NCBI GenBank assembly: GCA_900455155.1
Contig: UGUC01000003.1
Span: 434,001 to 498,000 of the forward strand
DNA length: 64,000 nucleotides
Direction: 5' to 3'
Source of the DNA: Providencia stuartii
GTDB taxonomy: Bacteria; Pseudomonadota; Gammaproteobacteria; Enterobacterales; Enterobacteriaceae
In this document: piece after piece, positions 1-8,196 of the stretch
How positions within the stretch are numbered: the stretch's first letter is position 1
Layout: every line of letters begins with the position of its first letter
Notes under the pieces: model-generated
The model's database searches: none
Seen by the model: the letters and a program-made list of their open reading frames with translations, nothing else
What the model was told of the DNA's origin: nothing
Position numbers and translations under genes: made by a program

Positions 1-362
1 TTAAATTCATGGTTACCAAAGTTACCTACAGTATAGCCCATTGTATTCATTAGACTATGAGCAGGATGTGACTCCCCTTCCTCAAGGCCTTTTGCTGCCA
101 TATAATCCGCTAAAGGACTGCCTTGAATTAAATCACCATTATCAACTAAGACGGCATTTGTCACTTCACCTTTAGCCGCCTTAATTAAACTTGCAGTACG
201 CACCAATCCAAATTGATCCGTTGGTTTATCCTTAAAATAATCGAAATCAATCAAGTTGCTGTGTATGTCAGACGTTTCCATAACACGTAAATCAACTGTT
301 GCGGCATTGGCATTGAATGCCACGAATAAAGCTAATGCTGATAATTTAAAAATAGTATTCAC
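1..362 (-). CDS. cpdB: 2',3'-cyclic-nucleotide 2'-phosphodiesterase/3'-nucleotidase, N-terminal part
   Basis: Periplasmic enzyme that hydrolyses 2',3'-cyclic nucleotides and then the 3'-nucleotides, salvaging nucleosides from RNA breakdown. Only the first 120 codons are inside the window; the gene runs off the left edge. The start is GTG at 362, preceded by an AAGGGG ribosome binding site. The first 20 residues form a Sec signal peptide ([20 protein letters not shown]). The mature N-terminus carries metallophosphoesterase motifs: METSDIH near residue 29, [11 protein letters not shown] near 80 and GNFGNHEF at the cut. These match E. coli CpdB almost residue for residue. An 11-bp inverted repeat lies upstream. 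Family assignment is secure; the C-terminal half cannot be seen. Confidence 0.93.
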   Translation of the reverse strand, partial: MNTIFKLSALALFVAFNANAATVDLRVMETSDIHSNLIDFDYFKDKPTDQFGLVRTASLIKAAKGEVTNAVLVDNGDLIQGSPLADYMAAKGLEEGESHPAHSLMNTMGYTVGNFGNHEF

Positions 363-486
363 CGTAATTCCCCTTACGTTGATTTGTGCAAAATAACCCT
401 TGCTTATATTCTCTGTAAAAATAGTACAAACAGCATTACATATAGTGAATGTGTGCGTTCTATTCGTTGATATTTCGATAAGCGTT

Positions 487-528
487 GATAAACAGTGCCT
501 CTCTTGTCCATCGAAGTCACTGTTTATC
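487..528. repeat. Perfect 11-bp inverted repeat between cpdB and mak
   Basis: GATAAACAGTG and CACTGTTTATC are separated by about 20 bases. No T-run follows on either strand, so it does not look like a classical intrinsic terminator. It could be a processing hairpin at the 3' end of the mak transcript or an operator for cpdB. The rest of 363-582 is AT-rich and holds nothing else I recognise. Confidence 0.4.
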
Positions 529-582
529 TTAATAAGCACTATTTAATCATATATAAGTCACAAAATTATTGACGGTACATAA

Positions 583-1488
583 CTATTTAGGCCAAAGCCA
601 TGCAGCCCCACGCACCCCACTTGAGTCACCATGAATGGCCTGCCGAATTGGCGTATCACATTCACGACCGAATACCCAGTTTTTCACCAGTGAAGGTAAT
701 GTTTGATATAAGCCTTCGACATTACTCATTCCACCACCGAGCACAATGACATCGGGATCGAGCATATTGATAACTTGAGCTAATGCTCTAGCAAGCCGAG
801 ATTGGTAATGTGTCATTGCGGCTATTGCATGTGGATCCCCAGACTTCATCAATTCGATGATTTCTGAACCTATTTTGGTTTCACCAGACAATTTACGATA
901 GTCCGCCATAAAACCTGTTCCAGATACGAATAGTTCAGTGCACCCTGTTAGCCCGCAATAGCATTGCTCTTCTTGAAGAAACAATGCGTCTTGGCTATCT
1001 TGCCAAGGCAATGGATTATGGCCCCATTCCCCCGCGACCCCATTACCACCAGAATGAACCTGACCATTGATCGCAATACCAGCACCACATCCCGTACCAA
1101 TAATCACTGCAAATACCACTTTTGCCCCTTTGCCTGCACCATCAACGGCTTCTGAAACAGCAAGGCAGTTAGCATCGTTGGCGACTTTTACAGGCCGCTC
1201 AAGTATTCGCGCTAAATCTACATCAAAAAATTGACCGTTGAGCCATGTGGAATTGGCATTTTTCACTTTACCTGTCACAGGTGATAGTGTCCCGGGGATC
1301 CCAACTCCCACACTTCCTTTTCTCGCCGTGGCCACTTCGGCATCATGAACAAGACCTGCAATCGCATTTAACGTTGCGTTATAGTCTCCTCTGGGCGTCG
1401 CCACGCGCTTTCTAAATAGAGTTTCGCCATTATCATCTAATGCAATCACTTCTATTTTTGTACCACCAAGGTCAATTCCAATTCTCAT
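583..1488 (-). CDS. mak: ROK-family fructokinase
   Basis: Phosphorylates fructose (and more slowly mannose) with ATP to the 6-phosphate in the cytoplasm. The 301 residues begin with the ROK ATP-binding motif [11 protein letters not shown]. The catalytic aspartate lies in ANDANCLA, followed by GTGCGAG. The ROK zinc site is the [10 protein letters not shown] histidine plus CYCGLTGC. The C-terminal [13 protein letters not shown] matches E. coli Mak. I chose ATG 1488 because the family starts MRIGIDLGG; in-frame ATG 1491 and GTG codons just upstream are possible, and the ribosome binding site is poor. It is divergent from rdgC, as in E. coli, where mak and rdgC are also neighbours. Confidence 0.93.
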   Translation of the reverse strand: MRIGIDLGGTKIEVIALDDNGETLFRKRVATPRGDYNATLNAIAGLVHDAEVATARKGSVGVGIPGTLSPVTGKVKNANSTWLNGQFFDVDLARILERPVKVANDANCLAVSEAVDGAGKGAKVVFAVIIGTGCGAGIAINGQVHSGGNGVAGEWGHNPLPWQDSQDALFLQEEQCYCGLTGCTELFVSGTGFMADYRKLSGETKIGSEIIELMKSGDPHAIAAMTHYQSRLARALAQVINMLDPDVIVLGGGMSNVEGLYQTLPSLVKNWVFGRECDTPIRQAIHGDSSGVRGAAWLWPK

Positions 1489-1684
1489 CATCACACCCAC
1501 TACTTAGCTATTTTCTGTATCATTGCCTGTATACCCTATCGATTTCAAGCGATTAGCGACAAAACTGAGGCCTATAAACACAACAAATACGCCAAAAAGG
1601 CATTTTTTTTCGCTTAATAACCGACAATTCGTTATCATAGCCACCGGCTAAAACAGGTAATCCATCAACAAAGGTAGGTTTTTC

Positions 1685-2590
1685 ATGTGGTTCAAGAATA
1701 TATTGGTCTATCGTCTGAATCGTGATCTGGCTCTCAGTGCTGACGATCTGGAAAGACAGCTTGCCCCTCTGGCCTATCATCCTTGTGGTAGTCAAGACAT
1801 GATGAAAACGGGATGGGTGTCACCCATGAAAGGTTCTGATGCTTTGACCCATGCCGCGGGTAACCAAATACTGATCTGTGCCAAAAAAGAAGAAAAAATG
1901 CTGCCTTCCCCTGTCATCAAACAGGAGCTACAAGAAAAAATCGAAAAACTTGAAGCAGACCAAGGCCGTAAACTGAAAAAAACAGAAAAAGATTCTCTTA
2001 AAGATGAGGTTGTCCATGCCTTATTACCAAGAGCATTCAGCAAATACAATAAAACCTACATTTGGATTGATACCGTCAATCAATTGATTATTGTTGATGC
2101 CGCCAGCGCTAAACGTGCAGAGGATAATTTAGCACTATTGCGTAAAAGCCTCGGTTCACTGCCTGTTGTGCCGCTAACTTTTAAAGATCCTATTGAGCTA
2201 ACGTTAACCGAATGGATCCGCTCAGGCTCTCTGCCTCAAGGTTTTGCCGTAATGGATGAAGCAGAGTTAAAAGCCATTCTAGAGGAAGGTGGCATCATTC
2301 GTTGTAAAAAGCAGGATCTGATTTCTGATGAAATTGCGACCCATATTGAGGCTGGAAAATTAGTGACTAAACTGGCTTTAGACTGGGAAGAACGGATCCA
2401 ATTTATGCTGTCTGATGATGGTTCACTGAAAAGACTAAAATTCAGTGATACATTAAAAGAACAAAACGATGATATCGGTAAAGAAGATTATGCTCAGCGT
2501 TTTGATGCCGATTATGTGCTTATGACAGGGGAACTGAGCGCCCTGATTGCACGCCTTATTGATGTTCTCGGCGGTGAAGCTGAACATTAA
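1685..2590 (+). CDS. rdgC: Recombination-associated protein RdgC
   Basis: Nucleoid-associated protein that binds double-stranded DNA as a ring-shaped dimer and limits RecA filament activity. The 301 residues match E. coli RdgC (303) throughout: N-terminal [14 protein letters not shown], central lysine-rich helix region near 75-105, then the conserved [10 protein letters not shown] and [13 protein letters not shown] segments. The start is ATG 1685 with an AGGTAGG ribosome binding site. It is divergent from mak. A short GC-rich hairpin with a T-run follows and probably ends the transcript. The 1500-1684 gap should hold both promoters, but none stands out. Confidence 0.95.
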   Translation: MWFKNILVYRLNRDLALSADDLERQLAPLAYHPCGSQDMMKTGWVSPMKGSDALTHAAGNQILICAKKEEKMLPSPVIKQELQEKIEKLEADQGRKLKKTEKDSLKDEVVHALLPRAFSKYNKTYIWIDTVNQLIIVDAASAKRAEDNLALLRKSLGSLPVVPLTFKDPIELTLTEWIRSGSLPQGFAVMDEAELKAILEEGGIIRCKKQDLISDEIATHIEAGKLVTKLALDWEERIQFMLSDDGSLKRLKFSDTLKEQNDDIGKEDYAQRFDADYVLMTGELSALIARLIDVLGGEAEH

Positions 2591-2607
2591 TCGATACCAT
2601 ATCCCCA

Positions 2608-2646
2608 GATGGCAGCAGACGATCCACCGTGTTGCCATCACTTTTT
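2608..2646 (+). terminator. Probable rdgC terminator
   Basis: GATGGCA pairs with TGCCATC across an 18-base loop, followed by a CTTTTT run, 18 bases after the rdgC stop. The large loop makes it a moderate candidate. Confidence 0.45.
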
Positions 2647-2817
2647 AGACCTCGCTAGCATTGCCACTATTAATTCATTGACTGCCTACTCAATCTCTGG
2701 TGAATTGAATTACATCTTGATAACAAAATTATCGCAACGTTTATTTGTTAAATAAAAATAACTAAACGAATCACGTTAACTATCAAAATAAGGTCAACTT
2801 CAATCGCAGGAATTGTT

Positions 2818-3330
2818 ATGAAAGAGCTCATCGAACCCGAAGTGGATGAACATTCAGTTGTCACGCTACAAAAAATTACGGCAGATAATTTTTCGGAAAT
2901 TTGCCTACTCAGCCATACGCTCAGCGAAGCACAACGCGGTATGGTAGCGGATAATGCCTATTCTATTGTTGAAGCTCAATTTTCCGATTGTGCATGGTAT
3001 CGCGGTATATATGCTGACGATGTTCCCGTTGGTTTTATTATGCTGCATTCGGGGCTAGATGATGACGAGCTTGAATATGATGGAATTATGCTATGGCGCT
3101 TTATGATAGCAGAGCCTTATCAAAAATTAGGCTTTGGTCGCGAAGCCCTTCTTCAAGTGATCCGCTATTTAAAAAAGAAAGGTTATCCACGACTTTATAA
3201 TAGCTGTGGCGAAGGAGAAGAAAGCCCGTTTGAATTCTATAAAAAGCTTGGTTTTATTCCTACAGGGGCTTATTTAGATGATGAATGTGAACTTGTTCTT
3301 GATTTAACTAACTGGCAAGAAGAACCGTGA
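2818..3330 (+). CDS. GNAT-family N-acetyltransferase
   Basis: Single-domain GNAT acetyltransferase of 170 residues. Residues about 15-165 cover the fold. The acetyl-CoA pyrophosphate loop is in PYQKLGFGREALL (a Q-x-x-G-x-G/A variant), preceded by the beta-4 strand LWRFMIA. The C-terminal SPFEFYKKLGFIPTGAY is the usual GNAT beta-6/alpha-4 segment. The overall pattern resembles the BltD/PaiA polyamine acetyltransferases of Firmicutes, so spermidine or another amine is a possible substrate, but this is inference. The start is ATG 2818 with a GCAGGA site. It stands alone between rdgC and the convergent yedEF pair, with AT-rich DNA upstream. Confidence 0.8.
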   Translation: MKELIEPEVDEHSVVTLQKITADNFSEICLLSHTLSEAQRGMVADNAYSIVEAQFSDCAWYRGIYADDVPVGFIMLHSGLDDDELEYDGIMLWRFMIAEPYQKLGFGREALLQVIRYLKKKGYPRLYNSCGEGEESPFEFYKKLGFIPTGAYLDDECELVLDLTNWQEEP

Positions 3331-3456
3331 TTTAGCAAATAGGGGGATTGCCACCTATTATTATTTAATGATTAACATGGCAATTCATAAGCCTATAATG
3401 CCGATATCTCTCTGAGGCGGGAACCTCGAAGCTCACTTCAGCAGATCATCTAACTC

Positions 3457-3561
3457 ATTCAGGTTGCAGCAAGGCGGCAAACGAGCAGATCCCTAGAAGC
3501 ATACATAAGTATGTCACTAGGGTCTGTGGAAGCCGCCAACAGCGCTGCAACTTAAAGTATG
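3457..3561. repeat. About 105-bp palindromic intergenic repeat (copy 1)
   Basis: The outer arms CAGGTTGCAGC and GCTGCAACTT are inverted. Next come GGCGGC/GCCGCC, then a core CCCTAG...CATACATAAGTATG...CTAGGG, so the whole unit can fold into one long hairpin. It ends 10 bases from the yedF stop. The end sequence GCTGCAACctGAATgAGTTAGA (reverse strand) recurs with few changes at 63574-63599, so this is a dispersed family. Non-coding MITE-like or REP/ERIC-like elements of this type are known in enterobacteria; I cannot name the family with certainty. Confidence 0.7.
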
Positions 3562-3571
3562 GCAAGTATCG

Positions 3572-3811
3572 TTATTTCTGGATCAAATAACGTATAGTTG
3601 GTCCATCTTGCTGAATATCCAGCACGGTATAACCATAATTTTTGGCATCCAAAGGGATATTATTAATTGATTGTGGGCAATCACTGACCACCTCTAATAT
3701 TTCCCCTTTTTTTAAGGATGGCATCGCTTCCAATGTCGCTACGGCCGGATAAGGGCAAGGCTCCCCGACCATATCTAACCGATAGTCAGGAATGATTTCT
3801 TTATGACTCAT
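3572..3811 (-). CDS. yedF: TusA-family sulfurtransferase YedF
   Basis: Small 79-residue cytoplasmic TusA-like protein, nearly identical to E. coli YedF. The sulfur- or selenium-carrying cysteine lies in the family motif MVGEPCPYPAVATLEAM (C19). A second cysteine is in VVSDCPQS, followed by NIPLDAKNYGYTVLDIQQDGP. YedF homologues bind selenium or sulfur as persulfide-type adducts, and the yedE-yedF pair is linked to selenium or sulfur-species handling. Translation is coupled to yedE through a 4-base ATGA overlap. Confidence 0.93.
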   Translation of the reverse strand: MSHKEIIPDYRLDMVGEPCPYPAVATLEAMPSLKKGEILEVVSDCPQSINNIPLDAKNYGYTVLDIQQDGPTIRYLIQK

Positions 3812-5019
3812 ACAACCTCCGCTGATGTTGAAACTGGTGATTGACGTTTACGGAAAAAATAGCGTTCCCACACCAACATCAAGATAAATGCTAAAGCTAA
3901 CAACAGATAAGTCACCGCTAATCCCCCTTGTGGACCAAAGGTTTCTAGCAAATTCACTTTATCGAAGTCTGTTGCTAACCAAGGGCCTAAATCATCCCAA
4001 TAGTAAGCAAGGATGGTTGCTCCGATAATATTACCGAAACCGACCCACCAATAATGGACTTGCCCTTCTACGGCACGGTACATCCAGCCCGTTTCACAGC
4101 CCCCCGCAAGCACAATACCAAACCCAAACAATAACCCGCCAATAATGGCATTCGGGCCAGCCCATAAAATTTTTGGCGTTGCACCTAATTGTACATAACT
4201 AAAAATACCAATTGCGCTCACCGCCATACCAATAATAATGGCTTTTGCCATATGTGTTCTTCCGGTGATCCATAAGTCACGAAAAGCGGAGGTGAAACAA
4301 ATTTGTGCTCGTTCAATAAGCAAACCAAACCCAATACCGCATAGAATGGCGATACCTAATACGGGCGCATCCCATAAGGTATAAAAGCCCCACGCGATCG
4401 CGACTAAAAAGATAGTCATCCCTAATTTAAAGCGTTTTTTTGCCACATCTAGGTGTTGTGTTAATGGAGAAGCAGCAGAGACTTTTTTGAGCTTAACAGG
4501 GATCCTAAACATCGGCATTAATGTGAATTTAGCACCGAAATAGGAGCCTACTGCGGTTGCGATAGCAAAATACCATGCGTGCAGAGAAAACTGAGGGATC
4601 CCAGTAAAAAATGCGGCTAAGTTGCACCCCATCGCTAAACGCGCACCGAAACCAGCGATAATACCGCCAATAATTGCTTGGAAAATACGTATCTTGTGTT
4701 GTGGCATACGTAATTTTACGTTATTTGCCCATAACGCAGCCGCAAAACACCCCGCAAACATACCGATGATCATCACACCATCAATTCTATCTAGGGGGCT
4801 ACCTTCTAAGCCAATGACTTTAAAATATCCCCAGTTTTCGGGGTCAGCACCGAATAACTGCATGATATGCCCACCCCAACGGGTGAATTCACCAGTAACA
4901 GCCCAGAATGTACCTGTTAAACCAAAGTAATAGGTGGATAAGATCCCTGCCGCAATAACCGCAGGTAGAGGTTTCCAAAAACGGATGAGATAGTGAGATT
5001 TAAACTCAGACCAAGTCAT
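3808..5019 (-). CDS. yedE: YeeE/YedE-family selenium/sulfur transporter
   Basis: Polytopic inner-membrane protein of 403 residues with two Sulf_transp repeats. The first carries GFGARLAMGCNLAAFFTG, the second FGIVLAGGCETGWMYRA. The conserved glycine-cysteine pairs line the pore in the related thiosulfate transporter TsuA. YedE is proposed to import a selenium compound and pass it to YedF. I start at ATG 5019 (MTWSEFK, like E. coli MSWQQFK) with GGA seven bases upstream, rather than at an in-frame TTG at 5031. The start overlaps the stop of an upstream micro-ORF by ATGA. The first in-frame stop upstream is TGA at 5086-5088. Confidence 0.92.
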   Translation of the reverse strand: MTWSEFKSHYLIRFWKPLPAVIAAGILSTYYFGLTGTFWAVTGEFTRWGGHIMQLFGADPENWGYFKVIGLEGSPLDRIDGVMIIGMFAGCFAAALWANNVKLRMPQHKIRIFQAIIGGIIAGFGARLAMGCNLAAFFTGIPQFSLHAWYFAIATAVGSYFGAKFTLMPMFRIPVKLKKVSAASPLTQHLDVAKKRFKLGMTIFLVAIAWGFYTLWDAPVLGIAILCGIGFGLLIERAQICFTSAFRDLWITGRTHMAKAIIIGMAVSAIGIFSYVQLGATPKILWAGPNAIIGGLLFGFGIVLAGGCETGWMYRAVEGQVHYWWVGFGNIIGATILAYYWDDLGPWLATDFDKVNLLETFGPQGGLAVTYLLLALAFILMLVWERYFFRKRQSPVSTSAEVV

Positions 5020-5078
5020 TTTAACGTCCAATTCATTCGCGCCAGAACCTGGCAGAGAACCCCGCCGTTGTATAGCAT
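5016..5078 (-). CDS. Possible 20-residue micro-ORF coupled to yedE
   Basis: ATG 5078 opens a 20-codon frame (MLYNGGVLCQ...MNWTLK) whose TGA stop overlaps the yedE ATG as ATGA, the arrangement typical of translational coupling. Extended upstream without a start, the frame reads ...GACEAGMLYNGG. If the G5 run at 5092-5096 had one base fewer, it would join the micro-ORF at 5154 into a single 45-residue protein. No good ribosome binding site precedes ATG 5078. I do not recognise a family. Confidence 0.3.
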   Translation of the reverse strand: MLYNGGVLCQVLARMNWTLK

Positions 5079-5085
5079 GCCCGCT

Positions 5086-5154
5086 TCACAAGCCCCCAAT
5101 GGTTGCAAGAAAGCAAATTGGCATATTCCCCACAGCAGATAGGGATAACATCAT
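5086..5154 (-). CDS. Possible 22-residue leader micro-ORF upstream of yedE
   Basis: ATGATG at 5154 follows CGGAGT, and the frame runs 22 codons (MMLSLSAVGN...ATIGGL) to TGA 5086-5088, mostly hydrophobic. It lies in the same frame as yedE, 23 codons upstream of the yedE start. It may be the N-terminal half of a 45-residue protein split by a one-base error in a G-run, or a true leader peptide. Only homologues could decide. Confidence 0.3.
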   Translation of the reverse strand: MMLSLSAVGNMPICFLATIGGL

Positions 5155-5370
5155 ACTCCGATAATTAGTTTCGGGAAGCTATATGCTATAAATATTTCAC
5201 GGTCTATCCCTTCAATCGCTGATTTTTACAGCAGATATAATAACCTATCGAAAATAAAAGGATGGCTCGCAATACCCTAGGTTGATTATATTGCATCTCA
5301 GGTTTTTCCATTAACATGAAGATTTTTGAAAACTTACATTAACTTTATGTTTTATAAAAGAAATTTAAGC

Positions 5371-5507
5371 AAAAAAAAAGCGTTATCAGAGATAACGCGG
5401 GAATGTGTAGTCTTATTTTATCTATAGTAGAGGAGTATAATATGAAATTGCCGTATAACGGCGTTGCATGCTATGCGTAGTCTGAAGTCAGCCCATTTGA
5501 CTCCAGT
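5371..5507 (-). ncRNA. Candidate small RNA ending in a strong intrinsic terminator
   Basis: Read on the minus strand: a hairpin CTGGAGTC...GACTTCAG (5482-5506), then CCGTTATACGG (5451-5461), then an unstructured stretch containing CTCCTCTAC, then GCGTTATC-TCT-GATAACGC (5380-5398) followed by nine T. The terminator lies upstream of yedE and about 1 kb after the exbBD terminator, so it must end a separate minus-strand transcript. The CTCCTC stretch is complementary to a generic Shine-Dalgarno sequence, as in the pairing regions of many Hfq-dependent small RNAs. It matches no small RNA I remember. The 5' end is a guess. Confidence 0.35.
5442..5480 (+). CDS. Micro-ORF (12 residues) with a strong ribosome binding site
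   Basis: The reading frame MKLPYNGVACYA starts 6 bases after GAGGAG and ends at TAG. It lies opposite the candidate small RNA, whose CTCCTC segment covers this ribosome binding site. A hairpin (5482-5506) follows the stop. No gene follows on this strand for a leader to control, so it may be fortuitous. Confidence 0.2.
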   Translation: MKLPYNGVACYA

Positions 5508-6397
5508 AATAACATTTATCAACTTAAAAACGCATTCATCCGTAAGTTAAAAAATAATACGATATAAATCATTTTTACTAACTCAAATTATCAAGATGAC
5601 TTTATTTTTCCCTAGTTTGGCGAATAAAGAAAATAAAAAAATTTGAAAGATGAAAAGTGTTTAAAAGTATTTCTAAATGTTATTGACCGCATTATAACTC
5701 AACATAATTGTTGCGCAAGTGTTTTTTTCATTTAACTAAAATTTCAGCGTAAATTCAATTTTAATGAATAAAATCATATTGTTACACTATTATCGTTAAA
5801 TATAAAAAACATAATTATATATTTTTAATAATAATTTACATAAATAGCGACATCTTTAAAATGTTACAAAACAAATTATTCAATTAACTCTTCTTATCTA
5901 GATAATAATTAACATTTAATTGTTAGATTTATTTATATAGATATCATAATTTGAATAAGCATTAATCTAATTTATTTCATTATCTATTCTACTCAATAAC
6001 ACTTGTAATGGATAAATATAATCTGTATTTATACTCTCAATAATATAATCAGAATTTTATATGTAAAACAAAAGGTTACAAAAGATAAATAAAAAACCCT
6101 TTATCTACGCAAAAATAAAAAATACGCGTAATTACTTAAAAATTCACAAAATAAAATAACATCCTAATAGAAAAATAGTTTATTTTTAATAATCACTTAT
6201 TGAGAAACTAGGCAAAAAAAGATGTATTAGTGGACAAAAAAAAACCATACAACTCAACGGATAAATCACAAAGAAGTCATAAAATTAATTCAAAAAACTA
6301 ATCATTACTCGCAATACGTCATACCGAATCAAGAAAAAAATTGTGACTTAGGCACCTCAATGATGCAGTTTGGTGCCTGTAGATTTAAACCCTCAAT
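5508..6397. other. AT-rich non-coding stretch
   Basis: About 0.9 kb of very A+T-rich DNA without a credible gene on either strand. Visible details are a 12-bp palindrome TTATCTAGATAA (5894-5905) and a hairpin GGCACC...GGTGCC (6351-6377). It could bind H-NS-type proteins or be the remnant of a lost gene; the sequence does not say which. Confidence 0.6.
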
Positions 6398-6445
6398 AAA
6401 AAACGCACCTTATCACCCTACTATATGTAAAGGGATAAAGTGCGC
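6398..6445 (-). terminator. exbBD terminator
   Basis: On the minus strand, GCGCACTTTATCCC pairs imperfectly with GGGTGATAAGGTGCG and is followed by TTTTTT, 27 bases after the exbD stop. Confidence 0.75.
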
Positions 6446-6471
6446 TTGCTATAGAAAAAGATACTAGCGAA

Positions 6472-6897
6472 CTACTTAGACGCCGCCGCTTCCATGCCTA
6501 CTAGGCCAATTTTAAGATACCCTGATTGACGCAATGCATTCATTACATCCATCATTGTTTCATAATCAACACTCTTATCCGCTTGGAAGAAAATTGTGGT
6601 ATCTTTATTCGCATTTGTTGCCAGATCAAGAGAGGCCGCTAACTGCTCTTTTGTTACAGCTTGGTCTCCTATGAATAATTGGCTATCCGCTTTTACCGTC
6701 AGAAAGACCGGTTTTTCTGGACGTGGTTGCGGTTTCGCTGTCGAAGCAGGTAAATCCACTTTGATATCAACCGTTGCCAAAGGAGCGGCAACCATAAAGA
6801 TAATCAACAGAACTAACATAACATCGATAAACGGTGTTACGTTGATCTCGTGCATTTCACCACTATCGTCTTGTTCGTCACCTAAACGCATTGCCAT
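6472..6897 (-). CDS. exbD: TonB-system energy transducer ExbD
   Basis: Inner-membrane subunit of the ExbB-ExbD proton channel that energises TonB for import of iron-siderophores and vitamin B12. The 141 residues contain one transmembrane helix (about 20-42) with the proton-carrying aspartate in NVTPFIDVMLVLLIIFMV, then a periplasmic domain. The length equals the E. coli protein. It lies 5 bases downstream of exbB in one operon and inherits Fur control from the box upstream of exbB. Confidence 0.95.
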   Translation of the reverse strand: MAMRLGDEQDDSGEMHEINVTPFIDVMLVLLIIFMVAAPLATVDIKVDLPASTAKPQPRPEKPVFLTVKADSQLFIGDQAVTKEQLAASLDLATNANKDTTIFFQADKSVDYETMMDVMNALRQSGYLKIGLVGMEAAASK

Positions 6898-6902
6898 AAT
6901 CG

Positions 6903-7835
6903 TTACCTTGCTTTGCTATTTGCCAGATCCAGATCGCGACCTAATAGTAACGCAGCCTGTGCTGCAACATCACCGACCTGACCACGGTAGTTATTAATCA
7001 TTCTGGCAAAAATGTTATAAATAACAACGGCAGGGATTGCTGCGATCAAACCAATTGCTGTTGCTAATAATGCTTCCGCGATCCCTGGAGCAACAACGGC
7101 TAAGTTAGTGGTTTGTGAGTGAGCAATACCAATGAAGCTATTCATGATCCCCCAAACCGTACCAAACAACCCAACAAACGGAGAAATCGCCCCAATGGTA
7201 GCTAAATAACCATTTCCACGCCCCATATGGCGGCTAATTGCAGCGATTGAACGCTCAAGACGGAACCCTGTGCGATCTTTAATACCAGAAAGATCTGTGC
7301 TTTGTGCTGACAGTGTTCTTTCCACAACCGCTTGTTTTAACAATAAACGGGTTACACTGTTTGCCTTAAAACCTTCAGCGATGCTCATTGCCTCATCTAA
7401 CGATTTGACCTTATTAAGCTGTGCTACTTCAGCTTTTAAACGACGGCGCGCTGCCAATAACTCGATGCCTTTAGAGAAGAACAAGGCCCATGTAATCACT
7501 GATGCCAAAACCAGACCAATCATGACTGTTTTAACAACGTTATCTGCATTTTGGTACATACCCCAGACCGATAGGTCCTTATCAAAACCACCTTGGTTTT
7601 CGGTCGCAATCTCAATACTTTCGCTAACCACTGGTGTTGTTGCACCATTTTCTGCTGCGGCTTGAGTTTGTGCCGGTGCTGCTGCCGATGGGGTATTTGT
7701 TTCAGTCGCCGGTGCCGCTGGTGTTGTTTGGGCTGACGCTGTGGATGTCGCTGGGGTTGTTGCTGGTGTGGTTTCAGCATTTGCTGTCCCCAACAGGCCT
7801 ATCGCCAATAGAATAGAAGCTGTTAGTTTACGCAT
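6903..7835 (-). CDS. exbB: TonB-system proton channel subunit ExbB
   Basis: Forms the pentameric membrane channel with ExbD. The core (about residues 90-310) has three transmembrane segments, including GAISPFVGLFGTVWGIMNSF and EALLATAIGLIAAIPAVVIYN. At 310 residues it is longer than E. coli ExbB (244). The extra N-terminus is a Sec signal peptide (MRKLTASILLAIGLLGTANA) followed by a Thr/Ala/Pro-rich periplasmic linker to about residue 75. This extended type is known from Pseudomonas and Serratia. The start is ATG 7835. A Fur box lies about 160 bases upstream. Confidence 0.95.
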   Translation of the reverse strand: MRKLTASILLAIGLLGTANAETTPATTPATSTASAQTTPAAPATETNTPSAAAPAQTQAAAENGATTPVVSESIEIATENQGGFDKDLSVWGMYQNADNVVKTVMIGLVLASVITWALFFSKGIELLAARRRLKAEVAQLNKVKSLDEAMSIAEGFKANSVTRLLLKQAVVERTLSAQSTDLSGIKDRTGFRLERSIAAISRHMGRGNGYLATIGAISPFVGLFGTVWGIMNSFIGIAHSQTTNLAVVAPGIAEALLATAIGLIAAIPAVVIYNIFARMINNYRGQVGDVAAQAALLLGRDLDLANSKAR

Positions 7836-7990
7836 CAGTTGGCCTTATACTCTCTTTTTCTGTGTTCTATTAATAAATTCGTGCCGATGATTTCACGTTC
7901 ACCGACTAACCTATAAAAGCGAAATTGACTCGCCCAATTCATCTCTTTTTTCAAAAGATGGTGCAGATAATATCAAACGCTGCGCGAATT

Positions 7991-8009
7991 GATAGTAATT
8001 ATCATTACT
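7991..8009. promoter_or_regulatory. Fur box upstream of exbB
   Basis: GATAGTAATTATCATTACT is close to the 19-bp Fur consensus GATAATGATAATCATTATC, with both hexamer arms recognisable. It lies between divergent exbB and metC, so iron-loaded Fur most likely represses exbBD. Confidence 0.75.
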
Positions 8010-8102
8010 ATTCAATATTTTTTTCATATTTCTTGCGCTTTAACAAATATGCCCTCAACAACAGTGAGACTATTACTGAGTGACATGAAAAAAAATCCGA
8101 TT

Positions 8103-8118
8103 GGACGTTTACACTTGT
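8103..8118. promoter_or_regulatory. Possible MetJ operator before metC
   Basis: GGACGTTT-ACACTTGT matches two adjacent 8-bp met boxes (AGACGTCT) at 6/8 and 5/8. It lies about 80 bases before the metC ATG. metC is MetJ-regulated in E. coli, so the location fits, but the match is modest. Confidence 0.4.
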
Positions 8119-8196
8119 ACATCTTCAACAAAATCATTTAACTTCAAGTATTCTCTTTTTGTTTCGTATCGCTCAGGAGCAGCTAAAGGACGCAAT

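Noticed and set aside
5086..5088. TGA in the yedE frame as a selenocysteine codon with a nearby GCCAG-GTT-CTGGC hairpin
   Set aside because: The hairpin loop is only loosely like a SECIS, lies about 36 bases downstream, and E. coli YedE starts at the later ATG without such an extension. A one-base error in the adjacent G-run explains the frames more simply.
6351..6377. GGCACC...GGTGCC as an NtrC site
   Set aside because: The arms are too far apart compared with the TGCAC-N7-GTGCA pattern; it is probably a hairpin only.
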